From positions 60,166,987-60,230,986 of the forward strand of contig OY288259.1 in the NCBI GenBank assembly GCA_958450325.1: DNA of 64,000 bases. Reading direction: 5' to 3'. Every line of letters begins with the position of its first letter. The first letter of the stretch is position 1. The DNA comes from Agrostemma githago. Lineage: Eukaryota; Streptophyta; Magnoliopsida; Caryophyllales; Caryophyllaceae. The notes below the pieces were generated by a model, which was not told the DNA's origin, searched no databases, and saw only the letters and a list, made by a program, of their open reading frames with translations. The position numbers and the translations under genes are program-made. Below, in pieces: positions 11,415 to 22,919 of the stretch.

Positions 11415-13034
11415 ATGGGTAGTATCACTAATATGGTGTCTTACCTAAGCATATCATCAATTTTCATCTTCACAGTCATTTTGGTAAGCAAATGTTAATC
11501 TCTTCATCCCGATCATTTGTTGTCATATTCTATTTTGGGGTGTTCAGTCAGTTGTTGTCATTTCTATTTTAGGATTGCGTTTGATAAGTAATTTGATCTT
11601 TCGCACTTAGTTCGATCCAGTTGTCATCTTATAATTGGTTCCCTTCTCTTTCCTTGATCTTTGTGCCAAAATCAAAGGACAACAATTGACTGAGACGGAA
11701 CAAGTACTACTCAGAATGCTATACTAACTAGTGCAGAATTGTTAAGTAATTCTTCACAATCAAATTTAACTAAAGTTTGATTTATAAGTCTATCTATGAT
11801 TTACACATTTAGAGTTACATTGTAATTCTTGAGCTCAATTTTTAAGTGGGGAATTCGAAATCTTTACGTTAAAACTCACATTTATGTGAAAATTCAAAAC
11901 ACGCACGGCTCTTTTCAACTTATTTTCAGCTCGAATTAGTAATGTTATTATCCGTAATTAGTATAGTTAACATATGTCAAAACTCACTAATTTTTCGTTT
12001 GACTTTGTCAATTCAATTCTCTAATTAATTCATTTCAATTTAGCTTTAACTCTATTAAATTAAGTTAAGTTACATTATTAAGACTCGTTCATTTAAATTC
12101 GGTTCAGTAGTCGTTTTCAACCAAACGAACATAACCGAATTGTATGAGTGAAATTAATTGGGTGATATGAAATGATGAACAGGCTGCATGTCCAACACAT
12201 GCAAGAAAAGACCCTGGTGAATACTGGAGAGATGTGATGAAGGATCAGCCATTGCCTGAAGCAATCAAAGCTTTCATGCATGAAGGATACAACTATGAGG
12301 ACCAAAAAGATGATAAATCTTTTGTCCAGAACTTCGATCCAATTCCAAATGTTTCTGTTTACCACGATGATGCGGATTTGACAAATACAGGAGATAGAAC
12401 ATTTGTTAAAGATTTTGATCCGATCCCAAATGTTTCAGTATATCGTGACAATTCTAACTTGGGAGATAATGCAAAAGATAAAAAATTTATTAAAGATTTT
12501 GATCCGATTCCAAATGTTTCGGTCTATCAGGATGATACTAACTTGGGAGATGCAAGAGGTAAAGAGTTTATCAAGGATTTTGATCCAATTCCAAATGTTT
12601 CGGTTTATCATGGTAATGCAAATTTGAGAAATACAAGAGACAAAAGGTTTGTCGAGGATTTCGATCCAATTCCAAATGTTTCTGTCTATCAAGATGATTC
12701 TAACTTGGGAGATGCAGCGGTTAAAGGGTTTACCAAAGATTTTGATCCAATACCAAATGTTTCGATCTATCATGATGATTCTAACTTGGGAGATGCAAGA
12801 GTTAAAGGATTTATCACCAGGGATTTCGATCCGATCCCAAATATCTCCATCTATGATGATCCAATTCCAAATGTTTCGGTCTATCATGACAATTCTAATT
12901 TGGGAGATGCAAGAGTTAAAGGATTTATCACCAGAGATTTCGATCCAATCCCAAATATTTCCATCTATGATGATCCAATTCCAAATGTTTCGGTCTACCA
13001 GCATGACGACAAAGCCAATTTAAAAGAAGCATAG
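11415..13034 (+). CDS. Organ-specific protein family (DUF2775) precursor, OS1
   Basis: Two exons, 11415-11483 and 12183-13034 (phase 0), 306 residues. Exon 1 encodes a hydrophobic signal peptide (MGSITNMVSYLSISSIFIF...) split from the mature part as in its two paralogues. Exon 2 opens with ACPTHARKDPGEYWRDVMKD and QPLPEAIK, the conserved head of this plant family. Eight tandem repeats follow, each built on FDPIPNVSVYHDD with a 25-30 residue period; the last two carry an extra DPIPNVSVY, giving ten cores. Nearly every core has an Asn-Val/Ile-Ser glycosylation sequon. Cell wall or apoplast location is inferred from the signal peptide. The molecular function of the family is not known to me. The ATG is the first after the TATA box. 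An antisense frame across the repeats is a mirror artefact. Confidence 0.9.
11499..11704. mobile_element. Stowaway-like MITE remnant in the OS1 intron
   Basis: Begins TCTTCATCCCGATCATTTGT and ends, reversed, CTTGTTCCGTCTCAGTCAAT just before a TA. A second end-like copy (GTTCAGTCAGTTGTTGTC) sits inside at about 11542, so the left end appears duplicated. It lies within the 0.7-kb OS1 intron. Confidence 0.5.
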
Positions 13035-13709
13035 TAAAACTTTTATGAAAGGTTTTAATCCTTTGGGTTTACCCAATAATGCTTATTTGAGTAAAGCAAT
13101 GTAAGATAGTGTGTCTCAACTCTCAAGTCCAACTTGAATGTGTGTCTATATCTTTTTTTTTTTTGTCATTTACATCAATGGTGTGGTATCGGTTTTGTAT
13201 CATAATGTTCATGATTCTCTTTGTTTCCAATAAAACTATGCAATTTTTACAATTGCTTCTTCCAAAGTGTTGTACTCTGTACGATAAAGACTTGTTTGGT
13301 TATCCTCGCTGCTAAAACATATGAATTGTAGTTTATGGTCCGTATAGGACCAGGATTAGGAATTTCGATTTGACCTAAATACTTTTGTTTGAGAGACAAT
13401 GTGAATTTTGATTTTTGCCAAATTCAACTCATGTAATGTCATTGTACAATTCATCATATCACTTTTCTAATTTGACGATGATCATTCGAAACAAAATAGT
13501 ACGGAGTATAAGTTTCCAAATGCTGTATTTGCAATTTGTTTATGTACCCCAAATCTCATAAATTGGAATTCCATAGGAACTTTAATTCATGGAGGAAGTT
13601 GCCATGTGAAAATTCCTTCGGAACTTAAGCGGGAATTCTCGTGTAACTTACTTAATTCTCACATCTCCAATCAAATGCGGAGTAACTTTCTTTCAATTCG
13701 CGTAAATAA
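13035..13709. other. OS1 3' flank, partly shared with the OS2 3' flank
   Basis: No gene. About 13335-13500 resembles 20160-20415 downstream of OS2: both contain atggtccg, a gatttgacc/gatttgatcc stretch, aactcatgt, and ctaatttgac. This suggests the duplication unit included 3' flank. Confidence 0.55.
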
Positions 13710-14167
13710 GGTGGTGTTTGGCCTAATTTTTTTATTAGCTTTTACTTCTAAAAAACTTAAACTTGGCCAAACACATTTTTTTTGTGTCCAAAAAACTAGT
13801 TTTTAGAAGCTTAAAATGAGTTTTTTGCCCTCAAAAGTAGAAGCATCAAATTGATGCTTCTACTTCTATTTTTTTTTTTTTCAATGTCATTTAATGCACA
13901 AATAACAAATTTGCATCTTGTAAATTTTTTAATAAAAATAGTTATTCATTCACATTTTTGCATTCTCTACAAATAGAGATCCATCTTGATATACTTTTAA
14001 GACATAATTTTTCATATTTTCATGTTGGTAAGTAAAAAAAGCTTTTTTAGAAAAACTATTCTGTAAAACGATAACCAAACAGATGTAATTTTTTCGAGAA
14101 GTAGCTTATCAATAAACTCCTTTTAAAAAGGAAAAACACTTGCACATAAGCAAGGCCAAACATGACC
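13710..14167. mobile_element. Tourist/Harbinger-like MITE
   Basis: 458 bp flanked by TAA at 13707-13709 and 14168-14170. Ends are GGTGGTGTTTGGCC and, reversed, GGTCATGTTTGGCC. TAA duplications with a G-rich TGTTTGG end are typical of PIF/Harbinger MITEs. Confidence 0.75.
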
Positions 14168-14920
14168 TAAATTTATAATCATGGAAATTGTTACTTCCTT
14201 CGACATTTTTTTTTTGATAAATTATTGTAATTATTTCTTCAATTATACACTAATTTTTGAAAAAATCATGCAATTACATGAAATCTAAACAAATTAAATA
14301 TTACTCGTACTGCGTACTCGATAATACAATCTCAATTCTCTGATACTAAAACTTGGGCTAATGACGGGCATGGATGAAATATAAACTTGGGCTTCTACTA
14401 GTTCACGGCCTAAATTTTTTAATAATGGGCCTTGTCAACACTTACCCGATCCAATCTAAATAATCCACCTCGTATCCAACCTGACACTTGAAATAAAGAC
14501 CCGAGTTTGATCCCACAAGTCGAGTCATCCTGATCTAACCCGACTCGACTCGAATAATTATTGCCTAAAATGAAATGATATTCCTAAAAAAAATTGATAG
14601 TAATATTCCAAATTGATCCGATACATCTCAAACTCGATTCGATTTTTACAAACACAATAATGACTCAACCTAAATTTACCCGACCCAAAACTAACCAGTT
14701 GACCCATTTGTCAAATTTAGATATAGAAACGATAGCAGCCAAAACAAATGAATTGAATGATAGGACGAAGACAGTACAAAGTAATACTAAGTAGATAACT
14801 ATTGAATAAGACGGGGATAACTATTGATTAAGACGGGGACACAACTTCATGCATGTAATCATTAATCAATAATCATGGACGTCTTTTCATTCTCCGTACG
14901 ATAATTTAAGCACAAAATCT

Positions 14921-15167
14921 TGGAAGAGACGGTCTCTCAATAACTTATTGAGAGACCATTCTTCAGTACCACTCTATGTCATATTCGTACCCTTAAATGA
15001 TAACTTTGTTTGTACCTGTTTTTATAACAAGGGTACCCTCTTTATATTTGTATATACTCCCTTGTGTTAATCGTACTTACTTCTATTATGTTTGGTACCA
15101 CTGTTACCTTCATTTGTACTTAGTCTCTCAGTAAAATTAATGAAAGACTGTCTCTCATGAGACCTAC
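14921..15167. repeat. Dispersed MITE-like repeat, copy 1
   Basis: About 245 bp, very similar along its length to 25818-26066. Both start GACGGTCTCTCAATAACTTA after a lead-in and finish with GAGAC(C/T)(G/T)TCTCTCA-type text, so the ends are roughly inverted. No target duplication could be fixed. Confidence 0.7.
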
Positions 15168-15917
15168 CCTAATATAAGTGACCAATATTTGTTTGTCAAT
15201 TTTGAAAAACGTAAGACGACGTCTTAAGTTTAAGCATGAAACATGCATTGCATAGTAGTGACACTTAGCTACTGTCACCACGTTTATCTTTATTGCATCA
15301 TTTTTTTTTTTAATTACAGGAGTATAATCTACAGTATTTATCTAATTACTCCGTATCTTGTATACACTTTTATTAAAGAACAAATATTTGCTTTTATATT
15401 GAGCAATTGAGGATTTTTTTTTCGAAACAAAGAAAAAATAAATGTATTAATTGACAAATATTTGATTTTTTTTAGTAATCGAGATTTCTTTTTCAAATAC
15501 CAAAAAAAATACTCCATATTGTTTAACATCTATAATAAGGTCTCTCAAATATATTAAATGGACTGATTTATTTGTTTTAGGTACATATGGTCACTTTGAT
15601 TATAAAAAAAAGAAATTGATAAATATAGTCCTAAGGGCGGTATGTAAGACACTAAAAGAGGAAAAAAAGTTTTGATATATGCATTAATTACATCAATTTT
15701 TGTACAATTTGATTTTCAGTTTCTAAATTTATACCAATTTAGTAAGGTTTTAATTTATTAAACACAACCCTAAGGATTGTATTTAACAAAATCGATTAAA
15801 AAAAAAATCAAAATTTAAAGTGAATAAAAAATCATTGGTTTATGCTCCATAATTGAAATGAAAAAGTTGAAACATGATGACACCAAAAGTTGATTTGTAG
15901 GCCCTATCTATCATCTA

Positions 15918-16124
15918 CTCCCTCCGATTTTTATTTATCTTCCATATTTTCTTATTGGGCTGAAATATTTTTTTTTCCTTATTTTTATTTTGAGTAATCA
16001 ACATGTGGTCTAGAATTACCCTTGCATTTCTCTTTCATCCTTCTTCTCTTTTGAGCCACACATTCTTACGTCCTTATTTTTTATCCAAAAATCAAATGAA
16101 AAGATAAATAAAAATCGGAGGGAG
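15918..16124. mobile_element. Stowaway-type MITE (family B)
   Basis: 207 bp between TA dinucleotides at 15916-15917 and 16125-16126. Ends are CTCCCTCCGATTTTTATT and its inverse; the interior matches 10076-10294. Confidence 0.85.
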
Positions 16125-16966
16125 TATGTTACAATGGGATCGGATTATTTGATGAAACTCCCGACATATATTTATCTTTATTTTAGAGATGATTCCAAAC
16201 ATTATTGATTTGTGTGATGCAACTGGTTCAAAATTTTTTATTTTTAATTGGAGTAGACTAAATTGAATTCAATTGAAGTGGATCGAAATATTAAAATAAA
16301 ATGAACTTCATTGGGCTAAACTCTAAAGTAAACTAAATTGAGAAAAAAAAAATTGAAAAAAACAACGCCTTATATAAAACTTTCTCATTTGTGTTCATGT
16401 AATATTTACGAGTATTATTTAATTTTTTTAACCAATACTCTTTTTTCTTAATAAATAGAGTAAAATAAAACTGATTATCAATTGCATGAATATCTCAATT
16501 GAGGTCCAACTAATATATTTCCTCACTTGAATGTGCTTTGAATTATAAGAGTGTTTAACTGTCCGACTTAGCGCATATGCTCAGATGCTTCCCTATGTAT
16601 TAATGGGGGTCAGTAGTCGAACTCGTGACCAAAGATCACGCTGGTTCTGATACCATCTTGGATCAATCATTTCACCAAAAATAACTTAAGGAGATGGCTG
16701 AGTCCTACTTACTGTAATATTTATATGTTCTATTAGTAATAAGTTCTTGAAAACATAAAAAATTCAAATTGATTGTCTTGATGAGATTTGCGATTAGAAA
16801 AAACATCACTTTCTGAACTTATAATAATTAGGAGTTATGGTCGGTTAAAATTTTCTTTACTGAAATACATTTTGAATGATTGTAACTCCCGGTTATGAGG
16901 GCGGAAATACACAAATATATGTTTAAAAAAAAGTATGGTTTAACATTCGGGAATAATACGTACTAC

Positions 16967-17515
16967 TCCCTCCATTCAAATCCACTTGTCACATTTCATT
17001 TTTTGACACTATTCACACCAGTGGCGATTCTAGGAATTGAGTTGAGGGGGTGCGGAAATAAATTAATCACCACAGGTATGTAATGTGGGTATGCCAATAT
17101 AGCCCATATGGAAGAAGAAAAAAAAGAACAAAAATTTGCAACTTGGCGATTCTAGGAATTGAGTTGAGGGGGTGCGGAAATAAATTAATCACCACAGGTA
17201 TGTAATGTGGGTATGCCAATATAGCCCATATGGAAGAAGAAAAACAAAAATTTGCAACTTGTGGGACTCGAACCCGGATCTTCAGGCAACTAGGACAACC
17301 TCTCATCCACTGATTCAAGTGTAGATTAATGACTATTAACTACACAGAAATATAATTATTCTAAATTTCGGGGGTGCAACTGCACCCCATGCACCCCCTA
17401 GAATCGCCCCTGATTCACACTTGAAGGGAATCTTCGATATTCTCGACAATCTGTAAGTGAGAATATAGTCATGTGGTATTTTGTTTGATTCGTCTTTATG
17501 AGCACATTAAGAATA
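16967..17515. mobile_element. Stowaway family A copy, 3' end lost, split by a hAT element
   Basis: Starts CTCCCTCCATTCAAATCC and matches the element at 179-436 through tcttcgatattctcgacaat and cattaagaatat. The expected right terminus is absent. Instead the sequence runs into a second copy (17516-17548) of the 33 bases that precede the element (16934-16966). Confidence 0.7.
17019..17412. mobile_element. hAT-type non-autonomous element with internal 122-bp duplication
   Basis: 394 bp flanked by an exact 8-bp repeat attcacac (17011-17018, 17413-17420). Ends are CAGTGGCGATTCTAGG and, reversed, CAGGGGCGATTCTAGGGGGT, as in hAT elements. A segment starting GGCGATTCTAGG is repeated after 122 bp. 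On the minus strand the right half contains CGGGTTCGAGTCC (about 17265-17277), a good Pol III B-box-like sequence. Confidence 0.85.
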
Positions 17516-17943
17516 TATGGTTTAACTTTCGGGAATAATACGTACTACAGTAGTATCCAAGAATTATGAACGATCAATTTTTAATTTTTTATTTTTAAAA
17601 AAAAAAAGATACATATGAAAATATTAAATAGTATAGGAGTAGGTGGGAAATCTCAAAAACTACTTTTGACTCCGTATTATTTATAGAATTTCGGTCTCGT
17701 TCATTTGTTATCTTTTGATTAAAATACCTCTCATAATGAATATAAAAGGACAACAAATGATCGAGATAGAATGAGTAACTATTATTGTAAAGACACAAAT
17801 TGAAATTGACGTCTGATTGCACGTTTAATTCTTGATATAGTACTCCAAGTTGGAAAATAATGTACGTATGTAATGTAATGAAATGAAATGAATGAAAGCT
17901 ACTCGCTCTAACATGTTTGATTGATTGGTATGTGCGTGCCTAC

Positions 17944-17951
17944 TATAAATA
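17944..17951 (+). promoter_or_regulatory. TATA box of OS2
   Basis: TATAAATA 118 bases before the OS2 ATG, preceded by tac as in OS3. Confidence 0.65.
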
Positions 17952-18061
17952 GAGTGTTACTCGTACTTTGTTATACTCACCTCACCAAAAAAAAAAAATA
18001 TCAAGCTCAATAATTTAAGTAAATTACACTCATAAAAAAAAAAAAAAAAAAAAAAAAAATC

Positions 18062-18391
18062 ATGCAGTCTGCAGTTACTATAATATTTACCATTTTCCTC
18101 TTCTCACTTAGTATCTTGGTAAGCATTTTGTGCAATTAACATTCATTTTATTTATATATTAACTATATAATTAATTAACTAGTCGTATAATTTGACTTGT
18201 AATTTTGAGTTATCGGTCAATTGCCCTTGCGTAAGAATTTTGTGAAATATATACTCCGTACAAATTAAAGTATAGTTATTAACTTATTATTATCAGTGCT
18301 CATGCTATTTATATTTAAATCGTTAAATAAATGAGAATATGAGATCATCCAAATAATTAAGAAAATGATAATTAATTACTGTTGTTCTCTT

Positions 18392-18430
<39 letters not shown>

Positions 18431-19796
18431 CCGTGCTCCGTAACTTTTTAAGATAAATTATTCGTTAAAAAATGGACATTTTATTGTAAAATGGTCGGTT
18501 TTATCTCCCGTTACATACATCATACAAGTATACAACGATTCTAAAGTATTTGCTTGAAAGACAATTATGATGTATATTTGGTGGGTAAACATATTTTTAA
18601 TGGATAAACAGATCGTGAGACCGACTGATGGACGAAGAGGCCCACAAGAGTATTGGGAACAAGTGATGAAAGGTCAGCCAATCCCAGAATCAATCAAAGT
18701 ATTTATGCAGCAACAACCTCATAATCATGTTGTTGACGACGACATTAGAGCCAAAAACAATGAGGATAAAGACCATAAGACTTCTACTAAAGAATTTGAT
18801 CCAATTCCGAATATTTCTATTTATCACGATGATGGTAAATTCTCCGTAAAAGAGTTTAATTCAATCCCCAATATTTCTATTTATGATGATGATGAGGGTG
18901 AGCCCAAAGAAGGTAAATCTTTGTTAAACATTTCGATTTTACATTTTTTTTTCCATATAATCTAGTATTAACGAACCTTTATTTTATATTATTAACCTGA
19001 TTTAGGATTAAAAAAATTATTTATTTCAAACCAAGACCATCGACCACTTCTTACCTTGATGATACCAAACCAAGGAAAGGTATATCGATATAACTTTACG
19101 AGAATTTTGATCCAGTTCCAAATATATTCATTTACGAGATACTCGTATATATATAGTTAGTAGCATTAATCCAAAAAAATAAGAATTTGCAACTTTATTA
19201 ATTAATGATGATTATACATTTATTATCATGCAACAGATACCAGTCCAACACGAAGTCAATCTTTTGTCAAAGACTTTGATCCAATCCCCAACATTTCGGT
19301 TTACCATGATAATGATAACATTAAGGAAGTCGTGGATGAACTTTTCTCAAAGGAATTTGATCCAATTCCAAATATTTCTGTTTACCATGGTAATGTTGAC
19401 CTAAAAGGTACAAATGGTAAATCTTTTACCAAGGAATTTGATCCACTTCCAAATATTTCAATTTACCACGATGATGCGAACCTAAAAAGTCACGATAAAT
19501 CTTTTACCAAGGATTTTGATCCAATCCTAAATATTTCAGTTTATCATGATGATACGAGCGTAAAAGGTCAAGACAAATCTTTTACCAATGACTTTGATCC
19601 AATCCCCAATATTTCAGTTTACCACGACGATGCCAGCCTAAAAAGTCAAGATAAATCTTTTACTGTGGATTTTGATCCAATTCCTAATATATCGGTTTAC
19701 CATAACGATGTTAACCTAAAAGAAGTGAAGCATAAAGAGGAAGATTGCAGCTCTAAGAAGGGTCATCTACATGGTAGTTCAGCATCTAATAAGTAG
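18062..19796 (+). CDS. Organ-specific protein family (DUF2775) precursor, OS2
   Basis: Three exons: 18062-18118, 18612-18912 and 19237-19796 (phases 0 and 1), 305 residues. Exon 1 is a signal peptide (MQSAVTIIFTIFLFSLSIL). Exon 2 carries the family head QEYWEQVMKGQPIPESIK and two repeats (FDPIPNISIYHDD, FNSIPNISIYDDD). Exon 3 carries six more repeats and ends in a basic tail rich in Lys, His and Ser. Almost all cores keep an NIS sequon. A decayed FEPRPS-type exon lies in intron 2 (19013-19090) with broken frame. After the stop the same frame continues SFVEDFEPRPSVTYFVQ before a second stop, so the protein appears shortened by one repeat. An (AAT)n microsatellite sits in intron 1 (18395-18430). 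Confidence 0.87.
19013..19140 (+). pseudogene. Decayed FEPRPS-type repeat exon in OS2 intron 2
   Basis: Text after a TTTAG acceptor-like site matches OS3 exons (caaaccaagaccatcgacca, cttcttaccttgatgatacc) and ends AAAG|GTAT like their donors. The reading frame is broken before the repeat, so it is not used in the OS2 model. A degraded FDPVPNIF-like remnant follows it (about 19103-19138). Confidence 0.75.
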
Positions 19797-20582
19797 TCAT
19801 TTGTTGAAGACTTCGAACCAAGACCATCTGTTACGTACTTTGTACAATAGTTAAGGAGTGTTTATGATCAGAGAATACGTTGTTGACGACTTGAAGTCAA
19901 GTACACGTATCAAAAAATGTCTCGTATGCATCTTTAATTTTCTTTAACGTCTACGAAAATAGTGTATTTTGATATGTATCAAATCATGTCATGAAAAAAT
20001 AATAAAGTCGATTGGTTACGTGTAGGTGTCGTCGACATGTCTTTAATTTTTACGTCATCTATTTCATTTTTGTTCTATACAAAAATAGAAAATCATGTTT
20101 AGTATCCTTCTGTCTTAATCATTTGTTTTAATTTACTCCGATCTGATCTTCACAAATAATATAATGGTCCGCTTGGGAATAAAGATTTATTTTGAAATTT
20201 AGATTTGATCCAAATACTTTATTTAGGAGAAGGTGAATTTGGATTTAAACTTTTGTCAAATCCAACTACTCGTACATCATATATTCATATCCTAACCGTA
20301 CCCTCGGTAAAAACCCACATTTTCAAATAACACCTTAACTCATGTCACTGTAAAATTCAATATTTCATCTTTCTAATTTGACAATAATGATTTGAAATGA
20401 AATATGAATTCTCAATCGTTACCTAAATGGTAAGTAAATTAATGACCATGACAGAAAAAGTATAATAGCGTCAATTTAAGCTCTCTCATTCATGGATCCT
20501 CAAAAAAAAAATTCTAATTAAGGTGTCACTTCCTCAAATGTTAAAGGCTCATCACAAAACATTTGGCGACAATATAACCACC

Positions 20583-21244
20583 TAGACCTGTCAAACGGGT
20601 CGGGCGGTCGGGTTTCGGGTTCGGTCAATACGGGTTCGGGTAAAATACGGGTCGGGTGTATTTCGGGTTTCAAAAATACAGGTTTTATACGGGTCGGGTT
20701 TATACGGGTTTCGGGTCGGGTTCGGGTCAAATACGGGTTATTAACGCACTTTACAAACATTAATTTTCTTCACTTTTTTTAATCATAAATACACTTTTAT
20801 TCTTAATTTTCTTAATCATCTCATTTAATATAAGATATTTGTATGTTTTATTTAATATATATTTTTATATACGTTGATATTTTATTTCTATAGGAGGTAC
20901 GAATACATATGACGAACTTTGACTCGATTTATTGATTTTTTTTTCTCATTATAATAATCATGTGATAAAAATATGATTTTAAAGATATATATATATAAAT
21001 ATTATTTCTTAAAATTTTGAAAATAAAAAAATATTTCTTACTGTTTTTGAGAAACTTTAGCTTATAAAAGCAATATTTTTTAATTTATCTATTTTCGGGC
21101 GGGTAACGGGTTCGGGCGGGTTTTGACCCAATATATTCGGGTTATTATCGGGTCGGGTCACTTTCGGGTTTCGGTCATTTTCGGGCGGGTTTTTTCGGGT
21201 TTTTTTCGGGCGATTTCGGGTCGGGTCAGTTTTTGACAGGTCTA
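20583..21244. mobile_element. hAT-type element with GGGTCGG-rich arms
   Basis: 662 bp flanked by an 8-bp repeat taaccacc (20575-20582, 21245-21252). Ends are TAGACCTGTCAAA and, reversed, TAGACCTGTCAAA. Both arms are filled with variants of TTCGGGTCGGG; the centre is AT-rich. It shares ends with 35805-36073. Confidence 0.8.
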
Positions 21245-21268
21245 TAACCACCTAATTTTTGCGTGTTA

Positions 21269-21440
21269 AGTTTTTTTTTTTTTTTTTTTTTGCCAAATGA
21301 AAGAACAAGAAAGATTCACGAAACATTAAGAGCCAGAGACGCTAATCTATGAGCTTCAGCGTTTCGCGCTCTAGGGGTAAAGAAGATGGAGCAACAGTGG
21401 AACCACGAACATTCAGCAATGATATTAAAGGTTCACAAAA
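21269..21440 (-). pseudogene. 5'-truncated LINE (L1-type) 3' end
   Basis: On the minus strand a short frame encodes CSIFFTPRARNAEAHRLASL and ALNVS then stop, which resembles the C-terminus of the RNase H domain of plant non-LTR retrotransposons. It is followed by a poly(A) tail (T run at about 21269-21291 on the plus strand). A diverged direct repeat of about 57 bases lies on both sides (20541-20584 continuing at 21253-21268, and 21425-21482); the left copy is split by the hAT element. Confidence 0.7.
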
Positions 21441-22361
21441 ACATTTGGTGACAGTATAACTACCTAATTTTTGTGCGTTAACGAGAGACTGTTTCTTCTA
21501 AATTATTTTAATAGCAAATCATGCAATTTTGCATGAGTTAATACCAATTCACCTATAATAAATAGGGAGTATATATGATCCTTGCAACGTTCATGCAAAG
21601 CAAAGGGATTATGAATAATATAGCACTCGGAGTCGTAGTAAAATTAGAGTTAATAAGATTATCTTCATTACCTCAAAAGTAATAGATGGTTCATTCGATC
21701 TCTTTAATACGTTCATTTTAATATTTTCTTTTTGTTACACCGCCTTACACGTTACTAAGTATATCCATTAGGTAATACTTCGTATGTATTATTGTGAACG
21801 AGCGATAAATCAAGTTCTGGGATAATATCTAAATCGTTGATAGACAATAAAGAATGAGTTACAGTAACACGTGTATCTTGATTCTCTGGATCAAATCACT
21901 CGATCGATTAAACTTAATTACGATCTGAAAATTAATTTTTTTAATTGAAGTTAAGTAGGTGTACGTAGGACCATATATTAATATTCATACGTCATACTGA
22001 GAGATTAGTGTAATTAAGCTAAGCTAGAACAACAACTCCAAACATAATTCTCTTATTACAATCCACATGATTTGTGTGAATTCTGTCACATTAAATCAGA
22101 GTAGGACCTTGCATTTTGCATTATTTGAGCTACTGATGGCTTTACAAAAAAAAAAATATATAATATTACCTCCGATTTTAGATGATTGTATCATTTGCTT
22201 AATATATGTGAGGAGTATTATAATGAAACGAGACAATCATTTAAAATTGTAGGGAGTACTATAAGATAAATATATAGAAGTTGATCAATGAGTAGATTAT
22301 ATTTGTACATATGTGCAACTAGTTTTATGATTTCGAGTATTATCACAAAGCAGCGCAAATT

Positions 22362-22532
22362 CTTGTTTATGACGGAAATCTGTCATAAAACTTGTGACGT
22401 GTCAAATAATATTTATTTGGGTGAATAAGATAAAGTCATGTGCTACCCACTAGGCTTGTCTTTTCTAATCCAATGATATTATTTGACACGTTATTCCTTT
22501 GCGACGGATATCCGTCACAAAGGAGACTTACT
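22362..22532. repeat. MITE-like inverted repeat
   Basis: The left part TGACGGAAATCTGTCA...GACGTGTCAAATAAT is mirrored by ATTATTTGACACGTT...GACGGATATCCGTCA on the right. The arms themselves contain short palindromes. No target duplication was identified. Confidence 0.5.
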
Positions 22533-22849
22533 CTTATCACAAAGTTTTTTGAGTTTTGTTGTAAACTTTTAGAGCTTTAATAATGTAAATTTATCGAGTT
22601 AAATCACATAAATGTTTAGTATAAGCTCAGTAAATATACACAAAAGTTCAATAATTTTGAGGTAATTGTACATACAACTGGAGATATAATCCTACTATTT
22701 TCCGAAGTTGATAGCTACCGGTACTTATTATCCCACGTTAAAACTCATGATACAGTAATTAAGGTTATGTTTGGTGTGACATTTTAGGTCTTTTTTTTTA
22801 AACTTGTAAACTATTCATCCATTTCATTGGGCATAAGATAAAGCCCTAC

Positions 22850-22857
22850 TATAAATA
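22850..22857 (+). promoter_or_regulatory. TATA box of OS3
   Basis: TATAAATA 70 bases before the OS3 ATG, with the preceding tac shared with OS2. Confidence 0.65.
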
Positions 22858-22919
22858 TATGTATATATAGAGTCCAACTTTGTATGCTAAAGCAAAGTAA
22901 ATAACACAGGTAGAAAATC

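Noticed and set aside
12435..13004. 189-codon antisense frame across OS1
   Set aside because: It is the mirror of the in-phase OS1 repeats; repeated sense codons create a long open complement.
12300..13010. Regular DNA repeats in OS1 as a CRISPR-like array
   Set aside because: The repeats are in-frame protein repeats in a spliced plant gene; spacers are not unique DNA of fixed length.
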